Made by a program: the position numbers and the translations under genes. From an archaeon (GTDB taxonomy: Archaea; Nanobdellota; Nanobdellia; Pacearchaeales; GW2011-AR1), in assembly GCA_018657525.1 (NCBI GenBank), contig JABHWZ010000002.1:20590-84589 (forward strand): DNA of 64,000 nt, given 5' to 3'. Numbering within the stretch: the stretch's first letter is position 1; each line of letters starts with the position of its first letter. Below, in pieces: positions 1-7,162 of the stretch. The notes beneath the pieces are model-generated. The model was not told the origin of the DNA. It did no database searches and worked only from the letters and a program-made list of their open reading frames with translations.

Positions 1-53
1 TAATTTTAACTAATAATCAAGAAATAGATAATTTTTTGAAAGAATTAAAATGA
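1..53 (+). CDS. C-terminal end of an upstream gene (partial)
   Basis: The frame ending in TGA at 51-53 is open back to the window edge and reads as the last 16 or so residues of a protein (ending FLKELK). Its stop overlaps the ATG at 50 of the next gene by four bases (ATGA), a common arrangement in this window, which supports a real upstream gene in the same operon. Too little is visible to name it. Confidence 0.5.
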   Translation, partial: ILTNNQEIDNFLKELK

Positions 54-580
54 AAAATTTAATTAAAAGAATGGAAATTTTTGCAGAAAAATATTATCAT
101 AAAAATGCTGAAGATCCATTTGTTTGGAGAAATCATATTCAGTTAGTTAGAAAATATGCAAAATTTTTAGCAAAAATAGAAAACGCAGATGAAGAGGTGG
201 TTGAAATAGCCGCAATATTACATGACATAGGGAAGTATAAAGGAAGAAAAGACCATAATATCCGAAGCCATACCCTTTCTAAAAAATTCCTTCAAGATTC
301 AAAACTTTCTATAAAAAAACAAAATTTAATTTTGAAGTGCATATTAAAACACTCCACAAAAGAATCCTCCAAAGCAAATGAAATTGAAGTAAAAGTGATT
401 CAATGTGCCGATGTATTAGGAACCTTATTTGATAACAGATGGCAGGCTTTTAGTAGAAAAAATCTAACAAAAAAAGAACTATTTAAACTATATAATAAAT
501 CGCTAAAAAAAATCAATTTAAATTCCGCAATGAAAATAGCTAGACCACAAATAAAAAAACTTAAACTTAAACTAAAATGA
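50..580 (+). CDS. HD-domain phosphohydrolase
   Basis: A 176-residue protein with the metal-binding pattern of HD-superfamily phosphohydrolases: H29, the H58-D59 doublet within AAILHDIGKYKG, H101 (ILKHS) and D121 (CADVLG). The family hydrolyses phosphate esters of nucleotides or related molecules with divalent metals; the substrate here is unknown. The C-terminus is very lysine-rich. The gene overlaps the preceding stop by 4 nt and its own stop overlaps the recombinase start at 577 by 4 nt, so it is probably translated as part of the same operon. The HD assignment is well supported by motif; a functional link to the recombinase is only positional. Confidence 0.85.
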   Translation: MKNLIKRMEIFAEKYYHKNAEDPFVWRNHIQLVRKYAKFLAKIENADEEVVEIAAILHDIGKYKGRKDHNIRSHTLSKKFLQDSKLSIKKQNLILKCILKHSTKESSKANEIEVKVIQCADVLGTLFDNRWQAFSRKNLTKKELFKLYNKSLKKINLNSAMKIARPQIKKLKLKLK

Positions 581-1323
581 CCTCCCAAACTCCCAACGTC
601 GCAATTTATGTTCGTGTTTCAACAGAAGAACAAGCAAAAGAAGGTTTGAGTGTAGATGCGCAGATTGACAAATGCCAAGCCTTCTGTAAAGCAAGAGGAT
701 GGGAAATTTATAGAGTTTACAAAGACGCAGGTTTCTCTGCCGGCAAAATGGAAAGACCTGCAATGGAACTCCTTTTACGAGATGCAAACGAAAAAAAATT
801 CCAAATAATCCTAGTTTACAAAATTGATCGTTTCTCCAGAAAACTAAAAGACTTAATTATGGTGCTTGAAGATCTAAAACAAAAAAACATAAACTTCACA
901 TCTGTAACCGAACAAATTGACACAACATCTGCAATGGGCGAAGCATTCTTTCAAATAATCGGAGTCTTTGCACAGCTTGAACGAGGCATGGTAAAAGAAA
1001 GAGTAAAACTTGCATTTGAAAGAAAAATCAAACTTGGAGAATCCTTAAATCGAGCTCCCTTTGGATACATTTACCAAAACAAAAAATTAGTACCAGATCC
1101 AGAAAATGCACAGAATTTAAAAGAAATATTTGAACTCTGGAACGCTGGAATAAATTACAAAGAAATCTGCAACAAATTTGGAATCTCAAAATCTTCAGTT
1201 TACCAAATCGTAAAAAATCCAATTTATCTCGGAAAAATCAAATACAAAGACAAACTTTATAAAGGAAAACACAAACCATTAATCTCCGAGGAACTTTTTA
1301 ATGAAATAAATAAAAATGAATAA
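577..1323 (+). CDS. Serine site-specific recombinase (resolvase/invertase family)
   Basis: Residues 8-145 form a resolvase catalytic domain: nucleophile S15 in YVRVSTEEQ with R13 beside it, KIDRFSR at 82-88, and the E-helix pattern QLERGMVKERV at 133-143. Residues 150-245 match the recombinase DNA-binding domain that follows it in large serine recombinases (RAPFGY, a helix-turn-helix around 195-213, NPIYLGKIKY). At 248 residues it is much shorter than typical large serine recombinases (about 450-550), because the Zn ribbon and coiled-coil are missing. A Zn ribbon plus a second recombinase-like domain is encoded by the next gene, which starts inside this one (8 nt overlap). It likely cuts and rejoins DNA at specific sites; the sites are not identified. 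Confidence 0.9.
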   Translation: MTSQTPNVAIYVRVSTEEQAKEGLSVDAQIDKCQAFCKARGWEIYRVYKDAGFSAGKMERPAMELLLRDANEKKFQIILVYKIDRFSRKLKDLIMVLEDLKQKNINFTSVTEQIDTTSAMGEAFFQIIGVFAQLERGMVKERVKLAFERKIKLGESLNRAPFGYIYQNKKLVPDPENAQNLKEIFELWNAGINYKEICNKFGISKSSVYQIVKNPIYLGKIKYKDKLYKGKHKPLISEELFNEINKNE

Positions 1324-1867
1324 AACAATTTGCCAAAAATGTAATTTTGAGGGAGATAAAGACGAATTTATTGAATATAAAATTAAATCAGATACAATTT
1401 TTCTATGTTTAATCTGCAACAAACACATTCCAGATAGTGAAAAAGAATTTCAAAAATACATTCAAGAAAAGATAGACAGCAAACTTTTAGATACTTTCAG
1501 AAAATCAAATAATTCTATTTCAAAATTAACTAAAAAAGGGATGATAAAAAAATTTGCAAAAGGCAAACATTTATCCAAACCTCCTAAAGGATATAAAATT
1601 GAAAATAAAAAATTAGCCCCAAATCAAGAAGCAGAGCAAGTTCAAAGAATATTTCAAGAATTCCTAAAAACTTCAATAAGTCTAACCCAACTCTCTAAAA
1701 AAAACTCCATGACAACAACCGGGATCAAAAAACTCTTAAAAAATAAAACCTACCTTGGTTTTGTAAAATTCGCCAATCAAGAATCTCAAGGAAATCACCA
1801 ACCAATAATCGACAAACAGCTGTTTAAACAAGTTCAGGAAAAGATGCAAATTCTAGGAATTAAATAA
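1316..1867 (+). CDS. Zn-ribbon plus recombinase-type DNA-binding domain protein, no catalytic domain
   Basis: A 183-residue protein with an N-terminal zinc ribbon (C6xxC9 and C31xxC34), a charged helix (about 43-75), then a domain at about 75-180 that resembles the DNA-binding recombinase domain of the preceding protein (PPKGYKIENKKL, a helix-turn-helix near 121-140, TYLGFVKF, then a HQPIID stretch). There is no resolvase catalytic serine domain. It starts 8 nt before the recombinase stop, in a different frame, so translation is probably coupled. A close relative is encoded at 3242-3784. Inference: it supplies the extra DNA-contacting part of a split large serine recombinase, or acts as a directionality or targeting partner. 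An alternative is an independent DNA-binding regulator. Confidence 0.75.
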   Translation: MNKTICQKCNFEGDKDEFIEYKIKSDTIFLCLICNKHIPDSEKEFQKYIQEKIDSKLLDTFRKSNNSISKLTKKGMIKKFAKGKHLSKPPKGYKIENKKLAPNQEAEQVQRIFQEFLKTSISLTQLSKKNSMTTTGIKKLLKNKTYLGFVKFANQESQGNHQPIIDKQLFKQVQEKMQILGIK

Positions 1868-1868
1868 A

Positions 1869-1878
1869 AATTTAAAAA
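1869..1878 (+). promoter_or_regulatory. TATA box for the small repeat protein gene
   Basis: AATTTAAAAA is centred about 26 nt upstream of the ATG at 1900, the spacing expected for a leaderless archaeal transcript. This suggests the small gene is transcribed separately from the recombinase operon. Confidence 0.5.
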
Positions 1879-1899
1879 GGCAATTTTCTTAAAAATGAG

Positions 1900-2139
1900 A
1901 TGGAAATAAATGGGATAACGGAGATAGATATACCCAGAAAAATAGATTTATATAAAATAATAAATGAAGGTAGAAAAAAACAACAAGAAAGAACTTTTAA
2001 AAGAGTGCTAGCAAAAAGAGAATTTCATGAAAAATATGGAATAAGTATGGAGTCTAGAAAAAGAAAAATGGAAAGAACCTCTAAAAGAGTATCAGCCCAA
2101 AGAGGATTCCAAGAGCAATATTTGGGAAGATATATTTAA
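1900..2139 (+). CDS. Small basic protein with a 28-residue tandem repeat
   Basis: Not recognised. The 79-residue product contains two consecutive copies of one unit, residues 25-47 and 53-75, sharing the pattern RKxxxERTxKRVxAxRxFxExY. The repeat is strongly basic and predicted helical, so nucleic-acid binding is possible but unproven. A TATA box at 1869-1878 sits 26 nt upstream of the ATG, which supports this start. The stop overlaps the convergent gene at 2136 by 4 nt. It lies between the two Zn-ribbon/recombinase-domain genes and may belong to the same accessory patch. Confidence 0.55.
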   Translation: MEINGITEIDIPRKIDLYKIINEGRKKQQERTFKRVLAKREFHEKYGISMESRKRKMERTSKRVSAQRGFQEQYLGRYI

Positions 2140-2324
2140 AAAGATTTTTCAGAATAATCTTTAGTAGGATCCCTAGCAACATATCTATACTGTCCTGTTG
2201 CAGGGTTTTGTTCCCTAACCATAACTATTCTAATTGAGCGCCCCTCTCTTTCTCCCTTAGGATGGTGTTTGCTTCTTTCAAGTTTTTGTTCACCAATTTT
2301 TATGATACTTTTGCCAGTTAACAT
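2136..2324 (-). CDS. Small hypothetical protein
   Basis: Not recognised. The ATG at 2324 gives 62 residues; an upstream start at 2372 would add 16 residues and overlap the end of uppP by 14 nt. The protein is rich in Arg, Lys and Glu, with a central stretch (GRSIRIVMVREQNPATGQYR) that looks like a short beta hairpin. It is convergent with the small repeat protein gene and lies just downstream of uppP, so it may be cotranscribed with it. Confidence that it is a gene is moderate, based on its composition and tight fit. Confidence 0.45.
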   Translation of the reverse strand: MLTGKSIIKIGEQKLERSKHHPKGEREGRSIRIVMVREQNPATGQYRYVARDPTKDYSEKSF

Positions 2325-2358
2325 ATTATTAAAGATGAATTTTAATTTAAATAACTTT

Positions 2359-3099
2359 CTAAATAATTCCAAAAAAGTAAATAATCCAACTGAGAATTCC
2401 CATCAAAAAACAATAAATCCCAAACCCCCAAAAATATCCCTTGCTAATTATTGTGTAAAGCAGATTTAAAAAAAATAAACTCAAAACAAAACAAACCAAA
2501 AAACTAATTAACAAACTCCAACTAAAATAAAATTTTCCAATTTCCAAAACCATTGCTCCTAAAACCAAAGGAATTAATAATAAAAAACTAAACTTAGTAG
2601 CTTTTTTTCTTTCTACTCCTGAAAACATTCCAGCAGAAATTGTCATACCACTTCTAGAAACCCCCGGGAACAAAGCCAGAGCTTGAAATAAACCAATTAA
2701 TAAACTAGATTTAAGATTAATTTTCCCCTTACCCTTAAAGAATTTTGTAAGTAACAAAATTAACCCTGTAAAAATAAACGCTGCCCCTAAAAATAAATAA
2801 TTACTCAACGCTGTTTGGACAGCTGTTTTAAACAGCAAACCCACAATAACCGCAGGAATCGTTGCAATAATAAGATAAATCCACATTTTTCTGGAGTCCT
2901 TTTTAAAAATAACTAATTCACATAATTCCTTCCTCGTAAAAATTAAAACAGCCAATAGACTAGCAAAATGTAAAATAGTTATAAAAAATAAATTTGGCTC
3001 TGAAATCAAATTACCAAAAAAGGCTAAATGCCCTGAACTAGAAACTGGCAAAAACTCTGTCGCCGCCTGAATAATTGCCAAAAAAATTTCGTTTATCAT
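2359..3099 (-). CDS. uppP: Undecaprenyl/polyprenyl-diphosphate phosphatase UppP (BacA)
   Basis: A 246-residue integral membrane protein with both UppP signature regions: ATEFLPVSSSGHL at residues 13-25 and PGVSRSGMTISAG at 145-157, plus about seven hydrophobic segments. UppP removes a phosphate from polyprenyl diphosphate at the membrane, regenerating the monophosphate carrier used for glycan assembly. In an archaeon the carrier would be a dolichyl-type lipid, which fits the large glycan region and AglB/AglH later in the window. Length is slightly below the usual bacterial 265-275. The family assignment is strong; the exact lipid substrate is inferred. Confidence 0.93.
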   Translation of the reverse strand: MINEIFLAIIQAATEFLPVSSSGHLAFFGNLISEPNLFFITILHFASLLAVLIFTRKELCELVIFKKDSRKMWIYLIIATIPAVIVGLLFKTAVQTALSNYLFLGAAFIFTGLILLLTKFFKGKGKINLKSSLLIGLFQALALFPGVSRSGMTISAGMFSGVERKKATKFSFLLLIPLVLGAMVLEIGKFYFSWSLLISFLVCFVLSLFFLNLLYTIISKGYFWGFGIYCFLMGILSWIIYFFGII

Positions 3100-3241
3100 A
3101 AAAACAAATAGATATTGCAGTTAAAAAGTTTACTTAGTTTCTTCTCTATTTGATTCCGTATTATTATCTAAAATTTCTCCTTCTATTTTTATACTTTAGA
3201 GTGATAGAAGCACTTAAAAAATATAGTAAATTAAAAAGAGA

Positions 3242-3784
3242 ATGCAAGAAAAAAAAGAGTGTACCAAATGTGGTTTTGAATCTGAAGAAAACATCCTAAA
3301 ATTCAGCATGCCCCTCTGTCTAGTTTGTGCAACCTTTTCTCCAAAAACTCCTGAAAAATTAGAGGCATATTTATCTGAAAAAGTAAACCAAGAATCCTTA
3401 AATTCATTTAGAGCATACGCTAAACTAAGAGGTTTCCCCCAAAAACAAGGAATGGTGGAAAAAGCTTCCAACGGAAACGTAATGTCTCGGGCTCCGTTTG
3501 GATATAATATTGAAAACAAAAAATTAATTCCTGCAATAAATTCTAATGAAGTCAGAGAAATTTTTGAAGAATTTTTAAAAGAAAAAATAAGTTTAAGAAA
3601 ACTTTCTCAAAAACATAACCTTTCAGTTAACGGACTGAAAAAAGTTTTAAGAAATTTTACTTACATTGGAAAAGTTCGTTTCAATAAACAAATTCACAAC
3701 GGAAACCACGAACCAATAATTTCAACAACTTTATTCAACCATGTTCAAAATAAATTAGAAAGATTAGGAATCAAGAAGAATTAA
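3242..3784 (+). CDS. Zn-ribbon plus recombinase-type DNA-binding domain protein (second copy)
   Basis: A 180-residue paralogue of the protein at 1316-1867 with the same layout: zinc ribbon C7xxC10 and C26xxC29, a helix-rich linker, then the recombinase-type DNA-binding domain (SRAPFGYNIENKKL at about 82-95, NFTYIGKVRFNK, then NHEPIISTTLF). Its RAPFGY motif is identical to that of the serine recombinase at 577-1323 and better preserved than in the first copy. There is no catalytic domain. It is a stand-alone gene, convergent with the gene at 3787. The duplication suggests these proteins matter for the recombinase's action or its regulation. Confidence 0.75.
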   Translation: MQEKKECTKCGFESEENILKFSMPLCLVCATFSPKTPEKLEAYLSEKVNQESLNSFRAYAKLRGFPQKQGMVEKASNGNVMSRAPFGYNIENKKLIPAINSNEVREIFEEFLKEKISLRKLSQKHNLSVNGLKKVLRNFTYIGKVRFNKQIHNGNHEPIISTTLFNHVQNKLERLGIKKN

Positions 3785-3786
3785 TT

Positions 3787-4359
3787 TTATCTTAATCCTT
3801 CAAACCAATCTTTAAGAGTGCCCCAGTTTTGCGGTGTTATTTTCCACCCTTCTTTAAGTTTTAATTTTCGATGAATTGAATTAAATGTTAATGTAGTATC
3901 TGGATAATCTCCTTGATTAAGTCCTGTCAGGTGATAAGTAGTTAGACTAATGTCCATATATGAGAATTCATACCCCTTTTCACTTAGTATGTCTAAAAAT
4001 CGATCTTTAAAATCTACAAAACCTTCTGGAGATGATTTACTAAATTCAAATCTCTGTCCAGCGGGAATTTTACCCCCTATAATATGACTCATTAATTCTG
4101 CCTGTTCTATCTTGCTATAATCTCCTGTTGAGATCTCCTTTTCCAACTCATATTTTCCCCCTCTCATTTTAAACATTTGAGTTAAATAAGGAACTCCTCC
4201 TTTCTGCAAACATTTTTCTACATACTCTTCATGATTTCCCACAACTCCTGGAACTTCTAATCCCCCTAAATTTAAAGCTACAGATCCATATTCTGGCGTT
4301 AATGGCAAAGTTTTTACAACTTCAACTAATTCTGAATTAGAAACATTTTTTATTTCCAT
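3787..4359 (-). CDS. Hypothetical protein downstream of the uS9 gene
   Basis: Not recognised. The ATG at 4359 gives 190 residues, and a TATA-like box (GTTTAAATA on the opposite strand of 4378-4389) lies 25 nt upstream, so I prefer it to a longer frame that would run into the uS9 gene. The sequence is soluble, without a signal peptide or obvious membrane segment. It has a region reading EVPGVVGNHEEYVEKCLQKG and several aromatic residues near the end. It follows rps9 in the same direction but probably has its own promoter. Confidence 0.6.
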   Translation of the reverse strand: MEIKNVSNSELVEVVKTLPLTPEYGSVALNLGGLEVPGVVGNHEEYVEKCLQKGGVPYLTQMFKMRGGKYELEKEISTGDYSKIEQAELMSHIIGGKIPAGQRFEFSKSSPEGFVDFKDRFLDILSEKGYEFSYMDISLTTYHLTGLNQGDYPDTTLTFNSIHRKLKLKEGWKITPQNWGTLKDWFEGLR

Positions 4360-4417
4360 AATTTTTGAAGTCTCAATCTGTTTAAATAGTTTTATCGTCT
4401 TTAAAATATATATCAAA

Positions 4418-4807
4418 CTATCTCTTAGATGATTGCCGCTTGCTTCGTGCTTTTGAATCTCCTGGCTTGTAAGCTTCTTTTCTTCGCACATCTGCAATTA
4501 AAAGATTTCTATCATAGGCCATAAAAGTTTCTCTTAATTTTTCTGATTTTGAAAAGTCTACAATTGCCTTTGCCAACGCAAGTCTTGCTGCTTCAATTTG
4601 TCCTTTCTCTCCCCCACCCCTCACACTAATTGTGACATCAAAATTAATCTTGCCCAAAATCTTTTCTGCAATTTTTAAAGGTTCAGATAATTTTAATTTA
4701 TCAAATAATTGAAGCGTTCGATAATCTTTTTTATTAATTAAAACTTTCCCTGTTCCTTCTGTTAAAACTGCTCTAGCAACCGCCGCCTTCCTTTTTCCCG
4801 AAGCCAT
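4418..4807 (-). CDS. rps9: 30S ribosomal protein uS9
   Basis: The 129-residue product starts with ASGKRKAAVARAVL and ends with the uS9 tail ARSKRQSSKR, which reaches the P-site tRNA in the ribosome. SVRGGGEKGQIEAARLALAKA is the conserved core. I start at the ATG at 4807, 4 nt after the stop of rpl13; an ATG at 4819 would add MDRI and overlap that gene. It is part of the conserved archaeal order eL18-uL13-uS9. The rpo10 (rpoN) gene that usually follows is not here but at 13728. Confidence 0.95.
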   Translation of the reverse strand: MASGKRKAAVARAVLTEGTGKVLINKKDYRTLQLFDKLKLSEPLKIAEKILGKINFDVTISVRGGGEKGQIEAARLALAKAIVDFSKSEKLRETFMAYDRNLLIADVRRKEAYKPGDSKARSKRQSSKR

Positions 4808-4811
4808 AATT

Positions 4812-5213
4812 CTATCCATTGTAACTCAATAACGCCTCCACTTTTGTATGTTTACCAATTTTATCTTTAGCCATTTTTATCATTTTTTTATCTTTTAATT
4901 CTGCTGGAACCAAATCATAACACTTTATTCTTTTCCAAGCTTCTCTTCCTCTACCATTTCGATAGTTTGGAAGCATGTTTCTGATAACTCTTTTAACCAT
5001 TTTTTCACTTGACCTATGATGTTTCGGACCTTTCTGAGCTGTTCCAACTCTCCCTCGTCTTTCTAATAATTTTGTCTCATTCATTTTTCTATTCCCTGTA
5101 ACCACAACTTCTTTACAATTAACAACAATAATTTCTTCCCCCTTTAACGCTTCTTTAGCGACGTGACTTGCAAGTCTACCCATTACTGCATTTGTTCCAT
5201 CAAGGATTTTCAT
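4812..5213 (-). CDS. rpl13: 50S ribosomal protein uL13
   Basis: 133 residues with the archaeal uL13 features: IDGTNAVMGRLASHVAKEAL-like N-terminus, VNCKEVVVTGN, and RRGRVGTAQKGPKHHRSSEK with MLPNYRNGRGREAWKRIK. It is an early-assembly protein of the large subunit. The start overlaps the stop of the eL18 gene by 4 nt (ATGA), and the stop is 4 nt ahead of rps9, so the three genes are one operon. Confidence 0.96.
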   Translation of the reverse strand: MKILDGTNAVMGRLASHVAKEALKGEEIIVVNCKEVVVTGNRKMNETKLLERRGRVGTAQKGPKHHRSSEKMVKRVIRNMLPNYRNGRGREAWKRIKCYDLVPAELKDKKMIKMAKDKIGKHTKVEALLSYNG

Positions 5214-5584
5214 CTTAATATTTTAATACCTTCTGCCGAAGGATTTGATTTAATTTCTTCCAATATACTTTTATATTCCATCTTGGCTTCTTTAATCTTT
5301 TGCTTAGCACCTTCCGAAAAATTCATAGCAATAATTTTTATTTTCTTTGTAACATTCCCTTGAGATAAAACTTTGCCCGGAACAACAATCGTTTCTCCAT
5401 CTTTGGCTTGAGCATCAATTTCTCCCAAGTTCAATGAGGGACAATTCCTTCGAGACCCAGATAACATCCCAGCAACATTTAACCAAACCTCTCCAGATTT
5501 TTTTGCAGTCATAATAGTTTCAACTACTTCCGGATTAGTTTTTCTATGAGCTTGTTCTGAAATTTTTGTTTTCGATTTATTCAT
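5210..5584 (-). CDS. rpl18e: 50S ribosomal protein eL18
   Basis: 124 residues matching the archaeal/eukaryotic eL18 family: NPEVVETIMTAKKSGEVWLNVAGMLSG near the start, then VPGKVLSQGNVTKKIKIIAMNFSEGAKQKIKEA. First gene of the eL18-uL13-uS9 operon. Upstream lies tRNA-Leu on the other strand. I do not see a strong TATA box 25 nt before the ATG, so the promoter is uncertain. Confidence 0.94.
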   Translation of the reverse strand: MNKSKTKISEQAHRKTNPEVVETIMTAKKSGEVWLNVAGMLSGSRRNCPSLNLGEIDAQAKDGETIVVPGKVLSQGNVTKKIKIIAMNFSEGAKQKIKEAKMEYKSILEEIKSNPSAEGIKILR

Positions 5585-5670
5585 TTTATTTAACCTGTGT
5601 AAGAAGCATTAACTTCCCACTTATGCTTGCGCTCGCAGGTATATTTTCCAGCTAATTTGGGTTTATAAAA

Positions 5671-5679
5671 CTTTTTATA
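5671..5679 (+). promoter_or_regulatory. TATA box for tRNA-Leu
   Basis: CTTTTTATA is centred about 28 nt before the tRNA 5' end at 5703. A second TATA-like TTTATAAA lies at 5662-5669. Spacing favours the downstream one. Confidence 0.5.
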
Positions 5680-5702
5680 CTCTAATTTTCTGTTATTTTC
5701 AC

Positions 5703-5785
5703 GCGGAGTTGCCGGAGTGGTCAAACGGGACGCCCTCAAGAGGCGTTAGCTTATGCTTACGAAGGTTCGAATCCTTTACTCCGCA
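5703..5785 (+). tRNA. tRNA-Leu (anticodon CAA)
   Basis: A class II tRNA: acceptor stem GCGGAGT/ACTCCGC, D arm, anticodon stem ACGCC/GGCGT with loop CTCAAGA (anticodon CAA, reading UUG), a long variable arm (about 14 nt, AGC/GCT stem) and a T arm with TTCGAAT. The discriminator is A and CCA is not encoded. No intron. It sits between rpoD and rpl18e on the opposite strand to both. From memory, haloarchaea also have a tRNA-Leu next to this operon, but in the same direction. The 3' 18 nt are nearly repeated at 5868-5885. Confidence 0.93.
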
Positions 5786-5844
5786 TAGAAGAGGATGAGA
5801 AGCCCTGGGTTTAGTTGAAGAATTTCAAAGAAATTGCTTTGGCT

Positions 5845-5866
5845 AGCGAGGATTTACATCCGACGC
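5845..5866 (+). repeat. 22-bp hairpin repeat beside tRNA-Leu (copy 1)
   Basis: AGCGAGGATTTACATCCGAC plus GC is present identically at 15559-15580 beside tRNA-Gly. It folds as GCG-A-GGAT-TTAC-ATCC-GA-CGC. In both places a GAATTTCAA precedes it by a short distance (5820-5828 and 15541-15549). A 22-bp exact match is not expected by chance in 64 kb. It may be part of a structured RNA or a repeated spacer acquired with tRNA genes. Confidence 0.7.
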
Positions 5867-5867
5867 C

Positions 5868-5885
5868 GAATCCCTTACTCCGCAT
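5868..5885 (+). repeat. Near-copy of the tRNA-Leu 3' end
   Basis: GAATCCCTTACTCCGCAT differs from the tRNA-Leu 3' end (GAATCCTTTACTCCGCAT at 5768-5785) by a single base and lies 100 nt downstream. A displaced copy of a tRNA 3' end is the classic footprint of site-specific integration or of a tRNA-end duplication. No integrase gene lies between the copies. Confidence 0.75.
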
Positions 5886-5942
5886 TATTTCTAGAAAATT
5901 ATTACTTACAATATAAATCTAAGAACTTCTTAAAAAATAATT

Positions 5943-6659
5943 TTACTTTAGTTTTTTTCCAACTTCACTTAAATCTTTTTGAAGCACACCTATTGCTTTT
6001 TTCAAAATATCCTTTATCTCTAATTGACCAAACGATTCTAAATTAACCACCAGATTATCTTTAACTTCAGTTTCAATTTTCATGCCTTTCGATTCCGCAA
6101 TACCAGTCACCAAATCACATATCTCTTTTGCACCATTATCAATAATCATTATTCCATTTCCCTTCTCTTTGACTTCAGCTTCAGGAACAATACTCAAAAT
6201 TTCACCTTTAAGTGATTTGTCTGTATTCATTTCAGATACATTTCGGTAATACATCAATCCCGGAGTGTGCTTAGAATGTTCTTTTCCTTTACCTAATTTA
6301 GCGATTGCAGTAAGACTTATTTCTTGATCTTCATCTAAATAAGTAACTGGAATTTTATCATAAATAACTTTTGCCTCTCCTTTAATGTCTTGTGAGAAAA
6401 CAAATCCAAGAGCCTTTGAACTCATTTTTAATTTTATTGCGGTTTTATCATTCATTGATTTTTCCGTTTTTAATGGGATTAATCCTAGACGGTGGGAAAC
6501 AATTTCGTCATATATTGAAGAGCTATTTTTAGAAATTTCAATTTCCTCTACTGCTAATGTTGGAACTTCATTCAAATATCTCCTAAGAGCATTCGCTAAA
6601 CTTATGTCTAAGTCAGTCTCAAAAATCATCTTATCTTGTTCTTGTTTTATTAGTTTCAT
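5943..6659 (-). CDS. rpoD: DNA-directed RNA polymerase subunit D (Rpo3)
   Basis: 238 residues with the alpha/Rpb3-type assembly domain: DISLANALRRYLNEVPTLAVEE near the start and the dimerisation signature ending SHRLGLIPLKT at about 57-67. With Rpo11 it nucleates RNA polymerase assembly. No cysteine cluster is visible, so it lacks the 4Fe-4S domain found in some archaeal homologues. A palindromic TATA box CTTTTAAAG at 6681-6689 is 27 nt upstream of the ATG, so it may be transcribed separately as well as with rps11. It follows uS13-uS4-uS11 in the standard archaeal order. Confidence 0.95.
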   Translation of the reverse strand: MKLIKQEQDKMIFETDLDISLANALRRYLNEVPTLAVEEIEISKNSSSIYDEIVSHRLGLIPLKTEKSMNDKTAIKLKMSSKALGFVFSQDIKGEAKVIYDKIPVTYLDEDQEISLTAIAKLGKGKEHSKHTPGLMYYRNVSEMNTDKSLKGEILSIVPEAEVKEKGNGIMIIDNGAKEICDLVTGIAESKGMKIETEVKDNLVVNLESFGQLEIKDILKKAIGVLQKDLSEVGKKLK

Positions 6660-6694
6660 CTTATATTTAGATATTTTTAACTTTTAAAGTTTCC

Positions 6695-7162
6695 CTATGG
6701 TCTCCTTCCCCTTCTTCCTCCTTTCTTCTTAGGCCCGCCTCTCGGAACTCTTGTCACATCAAGTATATTTAATACTTTGAATCCGGATCTAGATAAACTC
6801 TTCATAATGGCATTTGTTCCAGGACCTGGTGCTGGATTTCCTGTTTTTGCCCGAACTCTTACAAAAAGATTTTTTATTCCCAAATCTTTAATATTTTCCG
6901 CGATTCTTTTAGCAATAAACATTCCAATAGTTGGATTTGCCTTTAATCGATCGTGCTTTGTTACCATTCCTCCAGTAATCTTTGTAATTGTCTTCCCAGA
7001 CATATCTGTAACATGAACTAATGTATTATTAAATGAAGTATAAATATTCAAAATAGCCTCATAAACTTTTTCCTTCTTATCTTCTTTCTTCGGCTTTTTT
7101 TCTGTTTCTTCCATTTCATCCTTTACCTTCTCAGTTTCTTTAACAACTTCTTCTTTACTCAT
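6695..7162 (-). CDS. rps11: 30S ribosomal protein uS11
   Basis: The ATG at 7162 gives 155 residues: a charged, Lys/Glu-rich N-terminal extension of about 35 residues, then the uS11 core (ILNIYTSFNNTLVHVTDMSG, RAKTGNPAPGPGTNA, and the basic end GGRRGRRP). GGAGGAGG at 7169-7176, 6 nt upstream and inside the uS4 gene, is a strong ribosome-binding site that fixes this start; an in-frame ATG at 7210 would only add basic residues from within rps4. The gene overlaps the end of rps4 by 8 nt. Confidence 0.95.
   Translation of the reverse strand: MSKEEVVKETEKVKDEMEETEKKPKKEDKKEKVYEAILNIYTSFNNTLVHVTDMSGKTITKITGGMVTKHDRLKANPTIGMFIAKRIAENIKDLGIKNLFVRVRAKTGNPAPGPGTNAIMKSLSRSGFKVLNILDVTRVPRGGPKKKGGRRGRRP

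Noticed and set aside
5845..5885. Possible split tRNA half (as in Nanoarchaeum) next to tRNA-Leu
   Set aside because: The segment has the acceptor 3' end but no intact T loop (TTC is missing) and no matching 5' half; a displaced copy of the 3' end is simpler.
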